Assembly: GCA_011800805.1 (NCBI GenBank)
Contig: MPNW01000336.1
Coordinates: 92,501 to 156,500, forward strand
DNA length: 64,000 nucleotides
DNA from: Hirudo medicinalis
Taxonomy: Eukaryota; Annelida; Clitellata; Hirudinida; Hirudinidae
Direction: 5' to 3'
Shown here in pieces: positions 11,901 to 24,500 of this stretch. The notes under the pieces are model-generated. The model saw nothing but the letters and a program-made list of their open reading frames with translations. It was not told the DNA's origin and did not search any database. Position numbers and translations under genes: made by a program. Numbering within the stretch: the stretch's first letter is position 1; each line of letters begins with the position of its first letter.

Positions 11901-14900
11901 GAGCGTCGAGTCAAGTTTCGTGTTGCACTTCTTCGGCGGTTTCTTCTCGCAAAAGAAGTCGACGTCCGAGCAGTCGATCGACGAGGCCGAAGAATGATCG
12001 GAAAGTTTTCTTCCGTGCGCCCGTCGAGAGGAACACGAGGAGGAGGTTCGAACTCTTACCGCCATCTCGGGTCGGAATTTGACCCGCCTGAAACCACACG
12101 CACGAAGCCTTGAATAACGATGTCACGTTCACGAGCGACGTTTAACATTAAATTGTGCTGTTAGGATTTCTAGTTTTCTTGAAGAAAAGAAAACAGAGTT
12201 CAGTCAATAAATGTTTATGTTGACAAAATAACGAATGTCTGCAGTTGCTTTTTCTCTTTTGGTAGATGCATGCGCACGGGTTAACGTAACTATTCTCACA
12301 GAAAAGTCTTCATGCTTATATATTTACATTTACAAATAAAAATACCTCTGCCTGTCAATGACACTGATGCACTCTCCAGTCTCAGAGTCCCAGATTCTGA
12401 CCTCTCCACCAAGACAGGAACTTGCCAACAACCTTCCCTCCATGCACACACATTCCACCTCCTGGAAGCACAAGGTCCAGGATGCAAGATACGATATAAC
12501 ACAAATATTATGATTATTTTATTATCCAATCAATAATATACAAAATGAATTGTATATTACTATTAAATGATGATAAATAATAAGAATAATGACTTCAGAT
12601 ATAAAATTTCATCCAAATCAAACAACAGCTACAATGGTTTCAACATAATTGTGGTAAATATTGACACACATACATGCATTAGTAATCATCTCATTTTCCT
12701 GAGAATGACTCACCTGACTGTGTCCAATGAGAACAAGAGGGGTGGACTCTCTGATCTGCTTGTAATACATGCTCTGATGATATTGGTTGCCATGGTGGTG
12801 TGATCTTCGACCCCAGGATGACCTCCACTTGGCATACTTCCTCGAGCACAAGCACTTGTATAGAATGAAAAGGCAGCAGGACAAGAGAACAAAGCTGAAT
12901 ATGCCCAGGAGAATTGTCAGGACGAATTCAGCCTTGCTTCGAGGATATCGGACCTGATTTTCATTGATGTCGTGAATTATAATATTTTATGTTAATGTCG
13001 ATGGTTTTATATTATAAATACTAACTAACCAATTTATTAACAAAGGAGATTGAAGTCTGGTTGTGCCATATGGAAGCTGATGAGTAATTCTGAAGCTTCT
13101 TCCAGAATTTCTGCTGGAGATAAGCGAACTCACTAGATGGAATGTCCTCATCATCCAGGTGTCCTATGGACAGGTAGATACTAGGCAAGATGGTCATGTA
13201 CCTAAGATATCGTAATTAAAGTAAAATTCAATTTGCAATTTTCCATAATAAATTTAAATTTATTTTTCTTCAAAATTTGCAAATGTTTGCAATGAATATT
13301 CAAATGTTTGCAATGCTTTTCAACTGAATAAATCATTCACCTGCCAACAAGGCTGATGTTGTAGAAGTCAAAGAAGTTCTTCCAATGGTTGAAGGGAAGT
13401 TGCTTCCACAGTTCAAGGTCGTCGGGCACCGACGGAGACGAGGGCCGTGAAATTAAATCAAAGAAGAACTTCTTGTCTCGCAGCAACGAAGTATTGTTGA
13501 AATTTCGAAAAATGTTTGCAAGTTCAGAGGTCGAGTTGGATTCAAAGTCTGTCAAATTGGAGACAACTTCCTCGTCAAAAATTGTCGTCTTGCAAACAAC
13601 AAGAGCCACCCAGAGGAGCACAAAGACCTTCAATGAAGATAATTTGATGCAAGTGCATTCAAGAATTTATCAGTATTTTAATTATGACATTATTTCATAT
13701 TTTATATTATATCAATATAATTATTTTTTATTGTTTCAGATTAAAATAAAGATTTAAAAATTACGTTTACCTTAAATACTAAAAATACCTCACAAAGTAA
13801 TATTTTTAGATGTTCTCGTAACAATTCAAATAAGGCAAAGACATCCCTGACGACAAATTAACCGAAGTCAGATGAAATGCAACGAATCAAAGTGGTGCGA
13901 ACCATGATGGCCCTCTGCAGGAATCTATATCGAGCCCACACGTTCATCAGTCGAACTCTTTTAGGGATCTTCTCTTCATCCTCCACGCTGAAATCATCAT
14001 CACGACCACCATAGAAAGATGATGATGACGATGATGGGGAGGATTGTGTTGCTGGATTGAAAAAACTCATGGAACGAGATGTAGGAGCTGATGATGAGAA
14101 ATAAGTGCTAAACAGGGTCACGAGTTCAATTACTGCCTAGAAGTGCTTCAAATTGAACATTCTTAACCTTTACCAGCTTGTTTCATGGAATCGTGCCCAG
14201 CTGTTCTTGAACCTTGCAGATCTGTTAACTGTTAACAATACTAACAATTTTTAAACTAGCCAAATCAGATTACAACACAGTGCAACAATATAATCCAATA
14301 TAATATAATATAATATATCATTTAATGAAAATAATCTCTAATAATCACCTCCATCCTCCTGATATCGATAGAGAGGACTGTTGTAAAGAAAAACATCTGA
14401 AGGAAAAAGTCAGATCCCAAACCAAGGATGGCAAAGAGGCAAAATTCCTTTCACAAAATTGAAATTCATGATTACATTCAGCAGTTGATATTCTACTTAA
14501 TGTTATTAAATATAACATTTAACAAAACTCAATGAGATATATGATGCATAACTTATGAATCAACTAACACAGGTTATCCCCATTACTAGTAAGCTAAAAA
14601 GGAAGACTTCATCAATTAATACCAAGTGATGGTTGCAGTAACATTACAATAATGTATATATGGTAGCATTACAACAGCCTATGATAGCATTACAACATCT
14701 CATGGTAGTGTAATATCCACCTGGATAGCAGGAACAAAAGTCAAGAATCCAATGGAACAAATGAGGAGTCCGACGAGTAGGTTCTTAAACATGGACCACC
14801 CCTCTTTTTGAAGACCTTTGCAATTTAATTTGAATTTTAATTCCATCCAGGACCATGACTTCAATTGGATGACATTAAAATTGATATCAGTAACATTGAA

Positions 14901-17900
14901 TATAAATATATATAATAATATAATTGATCATTATATCAGTAAATTTAAATGAAACTAAATGTTCACCCAAGGCGATCCTCAGTTTGACATCCAAGTGAAC
15001 GGGCGTGCTCACCACAGATTTTGTGATCACTACGATGTTTTCCAGGCCAATCACTATGACCAGGTATGGAAATATTTCACTGAATTAAATGAATTGCATG
15101 TTATTATAAAGATATTATTTGAATTATTCACTAACTGCAGTTTTTATGGTGAACTACTAAGAAAAACATGTCCACCTAAACGACTCAAACCTGCCGTTCA
15201 GGTTGAGAGTGAGGCCAACGAAAACACAGAGAGACAGAGACATTATGACCGATGCAATCAACGTCATCATTGCACTCAATGCCAGTCCCCACTTCGACTT
15301 CACCATTTCAATTTTTCCTGTGACAACCAAGTTCAACAAGTCGTAATGAACAACATTTCATTGAATAATTACTTAATTGATTATTACTTATAACTGATAC
15401 CAACAGCTTTCAATACCAAAGACACCAAATGTACTCACGAATGGAGAAATAAAGGTAGAGGCAGATGACCAGGTACAAGAAGATGAGGGGGGTGTACTCG
15501 ACAAATAAATTGTTCTTGTCCTCGTAGTGGATGTGAACCAAGTGATCCACTCTTTGTTGGAATGATAATGAAGACAATGATGAGGAGGAATCATCATTAT
15601 CCTTTCCAGATTTGGGTGCACTTTTTGTGGGGTACAAATCAGCCAGGTGCTCTTGGAGAGCTTTGATGAACCTAAGAAAAAACAGTGATAACCAATGAAA
15701 GCATAATTGATTGAAGTGATTGAAATAGACCACACTACCTGGGGTTGTAAATTTTCAGAGCAAATGTGAAGGCAAACATGAGGGGTTTTCTATTGATCTT
15801 TAAGAAGTTCTTCCTGGATACTCCTGGCACTCCAAACAACAGTTCTGTTAATGAGAATATGTTAATGACATTAATTAATATTAATACAACCTGCTAATTA
15901 TATGCATGAATATGATGATTAGTCATCACAAAAGTGTTCACCTCGAACAGCTGAAAAATGTTCTGAATTTGTGGCAAATATTGTAGATACAAGATCGCCA
16001 TCTTGAAGGAACCTTGAAATTGAATAAACAACTCAACTCTAACATGATGATGATAATTGTGCAAGCATTTCAGAAGCACAATAGCATAACAACTTATCTC
16101 TTCAACAGACATGATCAACTAGAAAACATTGAAGAAAATTCTCACTCTGACTTATCTTGGTGCCAAAATCTGGCAGGAGAGAGAAATAAGCAGTTGTATT
16201 GGGGGAGGAGATTCTCAAGATCATGCACAGGGGTCGCTTCTGCCACCCTCAAACACAAGTCAGTCATGGAGATGGTCTCATTTCTATTGGCACATAATAT
16301 TTAATAATTTAAATCATATTAAACAATATTTAGTAAAATAAATAACTAACTAATAATTTTCATTAAAGGCATTCCAAATAATTTCTAATATGTGGTCTGA
16401 TAAGGGCATGCTTGTCATAAACATCCAATTGAAAACTCCGATAGAAGATAATGAGAGATAAAAGTGAACAAAGAAGCATCTACAAATCAGAACAAGAAAT
16501 ACTCTGCAGCCATGTTAGACTATTTTTATGTTCATTACGAAAATATAAAAATACATCCATCGATGTGCATTTACTTCAGTTTATGTGAAACTTCTTTTTT
16601 TTTAAAGTTTGTCTGTAAAAAGTAAAAGATGGTGAAATGATTAGAAAATTGTTCTCAGGTCCTTAAAGATCTCGTCGTCGGTTGCTTCACATTTCAATAA
16701 CTTCCGACTTGAAATGAATTCTTCATCATTTCCTTCAAACCTTCCTGTTTGTTTCTCAACAATTTTTAATTGAAAGGCATGATCTATGGCCTTGTTTCCA
16801 CAATGATCAAGTTAGAGGTTGAATAAGATTTGAATAAATGTTTACTAATATTTGGTCCTTGAAACTTTTATTTATGCACTCATTTTTACATGTTTTAGCA
16901 ACTCTTCACGTTCTTACCTTGTTACAAGATATTTTAAGTACAACCACTTTGTTGTTTAATTTTTGTTATTGAAACCAATATTCACCGTCAAATTCATCGG
17001 ACACAAAAGCATTAAATGACCTCACCATAATATTTTAAAATGTCACATCATACATAATTATGCTTGAGAATCCCCATGCACACACTTTATAATCATCCTC
17101 ACTCCATCTTTCCATCTTAATAATGATTAACTGATTACATTAAATCATCACCACCACCACCACCACCACCACCACCACCATCATCATCTATTGGTCAATA
17201 TTGCACATTCAGCATCCATATTGAAATTGCTAGAATTGCTTTTACTTCAGCATTAATGTGGAAAGTCCAAATCATATTAGTTATGCAATGGACTTTAATC
17301 AATAAATAAACTAAACATTACCATGGGAACATTGCACTAACAAGAATCTTGTAAAGCAGTGTCTGATATTAAGTCGTAAAAACGATAATAAAGATAAAAT
17401 AGGAATTAAGCAATTAATAAAATCATTAGCAAGAGTTTTGATGAGTCCCATTCTCTAACAATAATAACAAGCATCCATAAATTCTTGGATTTTAAAAAAT
17501 AGCCACTATTTCATGATTAAATCATTATTAATATATAACCTGTGCCACTAACAATTTCGTTGCAATGAATAATTAATTAGATGCTAAAATAAAACAATTC
17601 ACAAAGGATTAAATTTCTCACTCGTCTTGGAAGCGAAAGGCATCGACATGTTCGAGGAGGTCAAACATTGGTTCCAGCGAGGATTTGACGCCTTCCTGAA
17701 CAGAAAGCGATGGATTCGGAGCTGCTTTCACGATCACTTGTTGTACGTAGGAAATTGGCTTGTCAAAGTACTGCAAATCGTGAGCAACTTCTGAATGGAT
17801 TCTTGAGGTAACAGAATATTTCAGACACTATCATTAGCAATACCTCCATTACAAGAATTCAATGTTGAGAATCATATTGTTTGATTAACTTCACTTTTTG

Positions 17901-18424
17901 TAATTAAATAACATAAGTTGATTATTATTGGATTAAAATTAGATATATATAGAGTAGGATATAACAGTTTAGTTTTATTGACTCACCCAACTGGGCACGA
18001 GTGGGTCGAGAAGCTTAGGGTTTTCAAGATCAACTTGCAGTGATGGAACTTCATATCCAGTGATGGGAGTGGAAAATTTAAGAGGGGCATTTCCATGGAA
18101 AGGCATGTTCCTCAGAGGATAGCTAAGAAGAAGCATGAATATTGCATCTTGTTTAAATAGCATTGTTGACAGAATAAACTGCATGACTCAGCTGATAATA
18201 AATTTAGCAAACGTAAGTAGTAAAAATCTCAGTTTCAATATCTGGAGTTTTAATTGAGCAAGAAATTTATCTTAGAAATAAAAAGTATGCATGTATACCA
18301 ACCACAACATCAGAAATGCCACAATAACTCCAAATATATAAGCAAGGGGATATGTGGAACACGCCAAGCCATGTTTATAAAAAATTAATGATATTGTTTC
18401 TTGATACTTCTTCAAGGTAAACAT
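8902..18424 (-). CDS. SCAP: SREBP cleavage-activating protein (SCAP), complete
   Basis: ER membrane sterol sensor that escorts SREBP to the Golgi in COPII vesicles. It starts at 18424 with [19 protein letters not shown]. Luminal loop 1 and the sterol-sensing domain follow, with [58 protein letters not shown] and [12 protein letters not shown]. The COPII-binding MELADL motif appears as MELTDL across the 14342/14228 splice. Next come [20 protein letters not shown], a loop near 13340-13640, the last membrane segment (12718-12955), and WD repeats starting [19 protein letters not shown] (12344-12470). Later WD exons are about 10923-11012, 10700-10815, 10404-10525, 9876-9956, 9407-9622, 9268-9330 and 8902-9084. 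The protein ends NSVLEKHD (human ends PSVLEKLD). The WD linker carries an unusual charged coiled coil near 11450-11600. Several middle exon borders are approximate. Confidence 0.95.
10117..10272. repeat. 30-bp minisatellite in a SCAP intron
   Basis: Five near-perfect copies of a 30-bp unit (TTATTATTATCATCAATTAA followed by ACAGTTAAAG), between two WD-repeat exons. The plus-strand open frame over it is a repeat artefact. Confidence 0.95.
17148..17192. repeat. CAC/CAT microsatellite in a SCAP intron
   Basis: About nine CAC triplets followed by CAT triplets, inside the long intron (about 16.3-17.6 kb) of SCAP. The rest of this intron shows no coding signal to me. Confidence 0.85.
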
Positions 18425-20640
18425 TTTGGTCTGCCAGATTGTCTGGTAATTAAACTTATATAAGTGTTTCCCAACCTCGATTTCATAAACTATTAATGAG
18501 TAAACTAACTAATGCAATCTTAAACAAACTATTTTATATTTACCCAATATTTCACTGTTCGTCAATTAACCAATAAGCTATACAAGAATTCCTAAACCAT
18601 TAGTACGTCTTAAAAGTAGTATAGAATATTAAAAGCAGCAGTTTAACAACTCTTTAGAAATTATGCGTAAACTATACAAGAAAAAAAACATTATACGCTT
18701 CAACACTCGGTTAAACCTTAATGTAAACACACATGGGCAACATTGTAGCTTTCGAAATTGCTTTTTTTTAGTATTTAATTTGGTTGAACCTAGGAACTCC
18801 TATGCAAATGAGTCATCGCAGCAATTTTTTTAAAATTGTTTTTATTAGTTTATAATCAATCATTAATGTTGAAACATAATGGGGCATAAGTCTTATAAAA
18901 TTATCTGAGAGATTGGATTTGTAGTTTCGTATGCCTATAAATTTTTAATTTAATTAATGTTTATTAAAACTTTATTTAAAAGATATTACTTGATAATCTT
19001 CGTCAACGAAATCATTAATATTAATTGTAAATGTATTATTTTTTGTTAGTTATGTTTTTTGTGTAGTTAATATTATTAGCATCTGAAATGAATTCGTCAG
19101 TTTCGGACGTCTAATAAGAAAATTGGGCTAGGTTAAAGCTAGTTGAGTTTAGGCAAAGTGCAGCTACAAAGGCCACCATTTTTATTATTATTATTCATTC
19201 ATTCAGTAATTTATTATTATAAAGGCGGTAATGATGACGGTAGTGATGATGAAATGTTTCGCCCATAGGTCTGGAATCTAGGGTTCAACTGGTTAGGCTT
19301 ATGTATTACAGAATAACATTTTGTGGGCTGAAGCCATTTTCAACAACACTGTACATTAGTCTCCGCAAAGAGTTTAAGGCTGCGAAATGGACGACGACGT
19401 TAATCTTGCCAGTTCACTTGGGAAATATTTTTTATGAATCACGAGGCAACTAACTTTCAATAAAACGTTTCGTGGTAATTGTAGTTATTATTTCTTCTTA
19501 AAATTTGGTTGCTCTAGGTGAAATAATGTTCATATAGTTTGTATTTTCCCTATGGTCCTATGTGGATTTATGATCTCCTGAACGTCGAGTGGTGGCAAAA
19601 AGAAGGCGTTGATAAGGTTTCACAGCAGTGGCATAACTATGGGCCAGCAGGTCCCGCAACTGCGGGGGGGGGGCGTCGAAAGCCTAAACAATTTTTTTAT
19701 ACATTTAAATTTGTTTTAAAATTTGTATTCTGCGTTGATCACATTAAGATGAAAAGATTTTTTTTTACCGGAAACGTTAAAATCAACAAATTTCTAGAAA
19801 ATTTAATGTATGTTGTGTAATTAAAAAGTTCTAACGATTTTAATTAACACGGTTTATATTTGCACGTAGATTAGTTAGTCTAAGCAATTTAAGTGGAGCA
19901 GCAAAGAGAAGAATGAAAAAAGTAATTTTAAAAAGAAATTAAGAAATATAAGTCAATATAAGTCTTTTCTGTTACCAGTTGCAACTTTAAGCAAAGAAAA
20001 GACACCTGAATTATAAAGGCCTGCAAAATTTAGTTTCACAAAAACTTTTTTAAAAATAGATAATGATTGTAATGATTTTTGGGGTGCTGAATCCAAATAT
20101 GTCTTCAGTATTTTCATACCACCATACCACATACTGTATTTTTCACAATCCTCAAAGGCATTTTGAAAATTTGTTCATGAAATTCTAAAGAATGTTTTCT
20201 GATTATAATAAATATCTGGTTATCTGATTGTACTGAGTCCAAAACTTTTGTAGAAGCCGACATTTTGTATGAAAGCGAGGACTCCAGAGAAAGAAAAAAT
20301 GATAATAAAATGAACCGGAATTGCGAGGCAGTTGCACATTAGGCACCAGCAATTTTTCAGAATTGAAAGCTTCAAGCTGGAGTAATTAACAAACGTGTTA
20401 ATAAAACGTTGTGTGAAAAAAAAGTTTTAAAAACCATCAGAATTGAGCTTATTTACAAAAAAACCCAATCTGAACATGTGTTGTCCCTTCGCGCGCATAA
20501 CGCACAACATATTATTTGCATGTTTCCTTGTAAACTTCAACTAGCTTCAAATTGAATTTTATATTAAAAAGAAAACTTTAAACCAACTGTCAAAAGTAAT
20601 ATAAAGATTAGTTATATTAGCGATTTGAAATTTCTTTCCT
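18425..20640. other. SCAP upstream region, no gene seen
   Basis: AT-rich DNA upstream of the SCAP start codon. It should contain the SCAP promoter, but no element could be pinned down. A G-rich patch (GGGGGGG near 19663) and a few short open frames have no recognisable family. The interval may be made of old unrecognised repeats. Confidence 0.5.
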
Positions 20641-20654
20641 ATAAACACCGACGA

Positions 20655-21140
20655 ACGGTTCCTTCAGTTGATAATGCCTGCAAAGAGAAGAGTAACAAGA
20701 CAATCATAAAAATTTGGAGGTTACCCTGCAGATCTCCCAACTTCAGACCTTCCAACTTATCAAGATGTGGCATGGTTCATTTATAAATTGAAAGATACTG
20801 ATTGTATAAAGGACAAGCAGGATATCTTGAAAATTGTCTCGCTATAATTGAAAAAAAATCTGGATCAAATGCAACCCTAGACTCATTTTATTAAATGAAG
20901 AAAGTATATATGTCAAGTTGCTACGGTTTTATGACAATGTCATTACCTGGAATTCAAATAAAATAAAACCTCTTACAAGAAAATTAATGACTAAAAACAA
21001 GAACAAGTTGTTTGATATTTTGGCTTGCTCTTGCTCTTTGCCTGTTCTGGATTGTTCTGACAGAAACATTAAATGTCCTGGATGCCCAAACCTGCACATT
21101 TATTGCAGCTATGACACCCAATTTAAGGTTACAGATTAAA
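20655..21140 (+). pseudogene. Degenerate transposable-element gene fragment
   Basis: Conceptual reading gives MPAKRRVTRQS, a stop, then KFGGYPADLPTSDLPTYQDV and, after further breaks, KNKNKLFDILACSCSLPVLD with clustered Cys residues (CPGCPN). The combination of an LPTSDLPT-type N-terminal motif and a later LFDIxAC-x-C motif recalls uncharacterised multicopy element-associated proteins in invertebrate genomes. That is recollection, not a search. Stops and frame changes show it is not functional. Confidence 0.4.
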
Positions 21141-21929
21141 TTTTTATACCAAATCTTATAAAACTTTGGATAGAACATGACATTCCATTGTTATTTCTCT
21201 TCACTGTTGCAATGTCCTTTAAGTGTTTTAGATTTATTATTCTGTAAGTAATTTTTTACTAGATTCCTGTAGAGGAAAGGGCATTTATAAAAGATCAACG
21301 AGGGAAGAGTGGAACCAAATGTTGTTGCAACTAAATAATTATTTAAAGCAAATTAATTGTGTCTTAACTTTAAATTTTAACTTTGCTTTTAAATATTCAC
21401 ATCGATCGACCCTTACGCAGATTATTTGAATTTAGAAGTTTGATAAATTCAGTGTCTCCTTATTTCTATTGTTTTTCTCAGCTTATTCTCCAAGCACTTG
21501 ATGTTTCCATTCAAATTCTCATTTATTAACTCTACCAATATGCCATATTTTTATGTAATTGAATTGTCCAGATCCCGCTGACCAAGAGGAATGCTCATGT
21601 AAAAAGGGCATTGACTTTAAGTGAGTTTTTATTTTTTCACATATTTTGTTTTGGGATCTTAGGCTCATGAACCAATGGTTCATGTTCGAAAAATTGCTCA
21701 GTTGATTGATTTTTGGGAGTCGATGCTCTTGCCAATTGAGATGAAATCTGTTGATTTTTGTATGGCATACGAAGCAAGGCTAAAATGTACAAAATTTCAG
21801 ACGAGTGTTTGGTATGTTGGAGAGCAATTTTAGAATGCAATGTTAAAAACATTGTGAAAAAACATTGGCAAAGCAGAACCAATGTTTTATTGTGGAAAAC
21901 CTTCCTATATACCATTGGCGTTACAATTG

Positions 21930-22615
21930 TCCAGGTGTCTCTTCTTTGACTCCCCTCTGACGTCCCCCGTTGTCGTGGAATGAGCCAGGACCCTCTATGT
22001 GACTGACACTCCAAGCTTCACCTTGACTTTGAAGTCTTACTTCCGGTCCTTCGTCATCCAAATCCAGTGAGCCCCCGACTCTGCGGCCTCAGACAGTTCT
22101 GTTGGAAAGGCCTATCGCTCTGAGAAAGGCATACGTGGACTTGCCTATAAGTCCTCTAGCACCGACTTCGATGGCGAAAAGATGGACACCATATCCTCTT
22201 GCATTGAGATCTATTGTGAGATCCAAATACCGGTCGCTCTTCAAAGCATTGCTAAGATCCATTCTGTCTTCCCATGGGACCGTCAATTCAACCAGGATGA
22301 AGGAGTCTGTCGCTATAACACTAGGTCCGGCCGCTTGCCGCTCTCTTGCAGCACCTTGTGGCAATGCCTTTCTCCTTGAAGGTCTGCTGAGACTTCCCAA
22401 TCTTTGGCTTTGGAAAGTAAGTCCCTTCTTTGTTTCTCGTTCTTTTCCTTGCAATGTTGTGCCGAGCCCTCTCTTAAGAAGTATATTCTTCTAGCTGGCG
22501 CCGTTTCACTGGCATTTGCATTGAGCGGCAGTCTCAATCGTGCGCTCCTACTGTAGAGAGCGATTGACGATATTGGTGGTGGCAACCCCAACCACTTCCC
22601 TGTGGTTATGGCGCT
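21930..22615 (-). pseudogene. LINE-type retrotransposon 3' fragment (C-terminal part of the reverse transcriptase ORF)
   Basis: Minus-strand pieces read SKAKDWEVSADLQGE, ESGKRPDLVL, then in another frame ILVELTVPWEDRMDLSNALK and LFAIEVGARGLIGKSTYAFL. This order (RPDIVL, then VELTVPWE, then EVGxRGF, then STxxFLxxLG) is the familiar tail of invertebrate LINE polyproteins. Frameshifts separate the pieces. The block is more GC-rich than its surroundings, which fits insertion from elsewhere. The polymerase domain itself is absent, so this is a truncated copy. Confidence 0.7.
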
Positions 22616-22629
22616 AAAATAAACTTACT

Positions 22630-22667
22630 TACTACATTACATTATATTATATTATATTATATTATAT
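22630..22667. repeat. ATTAT/ACATT microsatellite
   Basis: Tandem TTACATTATATTATATTATA-type repeat next to the LINE fragment, with about seven 5-bp units. Confidence 0.85.
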
Positions 22668-22714
22668 GCGAATATGCATGCGGAGGTAAAGGCAACAGTC
22701 GTAACTTTTGCAAG

Positions 22715-22790
22715 ACAGGGTAGGCGCGCTGCATAAATGGTAGAGTTATTAAAGGTGCATTCACATCCTATTCGGATACATAGGCATTCG
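22715..22790. repeat. Dispersed repeat family B, copy 1
   Basis: The segment GCGCGCTGCATAAATGGTAG, continuing through TTCACATCCTATTCGGATAC, is closely matched at 56583-56660 inside a ROBO intron. The copies differ by scattered substitutions, so this is an old interspersed repeat of unknown class. Confidence 0.75.
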
Positions 22791-22952
22791 ATAGATTGCA
22801 CAAACACAAAAAAACAAATGAAGAGCATGCTTGTCAACAGCCTTAATTCCTACTGAGAATATACTACTCGTCAATGTAAAATATATTTATTTGAAAAGTA
22901 TGTTTAATAAGAATGATGTATGAATGAGACAATTTCAAGTGTGGCGTAGTTC

Positions 22953-23240
22953 TCACTGTAAATGATGAGGCGCTGATGATGAAACAAGCTTATGATCTGA
23001 GGTCAGTAAATATCCGAGTGTTGAGGTGCTGGTGTCGTGTTGGCAGTTGAGACTGGGATGATACATCACCTGGTTGGATTGAGGACATGAGTTTGGTTGG
23101 TGATAAGTACCCAAATTCCAGCTTTGCTGCCCATGATTATTGTTATAAGAATCTTCTGCATTTCTAGTATGATTTTGAAAATCACTCTGTTCTTTGTTAT
23201 AACCAGATGGCCTTTCTCTAGATGCAGAGGTCTGACTTTG
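22953..23240 (-). other. Possible QN/S-rich terminal exon, unidentified
   Basis: An open minus-strand stretch reads SGYNKEQSDFQNHTRNAEDS and later SWNLGTYHQPNSCPQSNQ, rich in Asn, Gln and Ser, ending at a stop near 22953. The composition is more protein-like than the surrounding shadows, but no neighbouring exon or family was recognised. It could be chance. Confidence 0.2.
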
Positions 23241-23378
23241 TAAATTGCATTTTATTATCAAAACATTTACATTATTCACTTTACAACCTTACATTATTTA
23301 CCTTATGCCAGTCCAGAATCATGATGCATATGACAAACCAAATTGGACATAAATGAAAATTAATTTTTATTAAAACAG

Positions 23379-23456
23379 GGTCACTCTGTACTTGAAATGC
23401 CTTGTGGCACTGGGAAGACCATATCTTTACTTTCCCTCATCATAGCTTATTTGAAG
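23379..23456 (+). pseudogene. ERCC2: Orphan exon of the XPD/ERCC2 DNA helicase (Walker A motif)
   Basis: 26 codons read GHSVLEMPCGTGKTISLLSL then IIAYLK, matching helicase motif I of XPD ([20 protein letters not shown] in human, as I recall it). An AAAACAG acceptor and a GTGGTA donor flank it exactly, in phase 0. No XPD sequence was found upstream or downstream: neither the N-terminal YPEQ region nor the following YCSRT region. It is therefore an isolated exon, best explained as a relic of a duplicated or rearranged gene. A very long-intron gene cannot be excluded. Confidence 0.75.
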
Positions 23457-23599
23457 GTGGTAAAATATTCACTCAATATCTGCACAACACATGCTAAATG
23501 TGGGCCACACCTGTTTGATCAGGCAAGTGTCCCTGTCAGTAATTACCCTACGTTACCCATCTTCTGAACATTATCCATTATATGGTTATCGACTAAATA

Positions 23600-23950
23600 C
23601 TCGTGGCAACCTTTACACATCGACACCATATAATGCAAACTAAGCATTATATTTTCTTTGTAGCGGTCGCCTTCACTTTGAAAATTACGCTCACCGACCG
23701 CGCGCATATATCGCATCAAAGGCTCATTCGCGTTCTACGTCCTTTGCCAATGCGCGCGCCATCACCTCAACACCTACAACGCACATCTTTCATTTCCTCG
23801 AGGGAACTTGATCCTAGCTCGTGGAAGGTCTTCCGTGAGGCCGGAAACTCGGACGCACTCGGAACTGTGGTGTGAATCCAGTCCGGTATCGTTCGGCATT
23901 TTACGTGAATGCACAGCTGCACCAGCACGCTGTTTCTCCACCTCCACAAC
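23600..23950. other. GC-rich island of unknown nature
   Basis: About 300 bp are clearly more GC-rich than the flanks, with GCGCGC runs. Open frames exist on both strands (for example DRAHISHQRLIRVLRPLPM on plus) without a recognised family. It could be an element fragment or a real exon; no decision was possible. Confidence 0.3.
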
Positions 23951-24500
23951 AGGTATAATTTTAATTAGCCAAAGATTTGGTTGTTCGTATACTAGACAAA
24001 TTTTGCCATGATACTTCACTTACTAAAACGAGCAACAAAAGTTTTGAATTATCACACTGCGATTACCATTTCTTTATTTGACATATTACCTAATGCAAGG
24101 CTCTGAAATGATTCACTATATTAAAATGACTTAATATTGAAGAATTAATCAGTTATTATGGTTTGGTATGTAAGCCCCTTCAAAAGGTTGCGGCTTTGAG
24201 AGAGTATCGATGCCACATTGTTTCATTTGGTTTGATAACTCAAACAGGTAATCAAAACATTCAGACCTGGAAAGAAAGGAAATCAATTTTAAACCTTAAT
24301 ATTTGTTTATGGAAAATGCCATCATCCACTAATTCAAGGTTCAATATGTGTGAGAATTGAAATTAACTAAGTCAGGAAAATCTAGTTAGACTGATGTCAT
24401 GTGATATGGAAGCAATATGCATTATTCAGATGTTTTTTATCAACTCAGATCAGTGCAATATCAACATATCTTGCTCAAATATCATTGTCACAAGTTTAAA

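Noticed and set aside
8902..12530. A separate WD40 protein of the FBXW7 or TRAF7 type
   Set aside because: Residues around [12 protein letters not shown], the WD order and the VLEKHD end match SCAP, and the sterol-sensing exons continue upstream on the same strand.
22102..22494. 130-residue plus-strand open frame
   Set aside because: It is the opposite strand of the LINE fragment, whose minus-strand pieces match known LINE tails.
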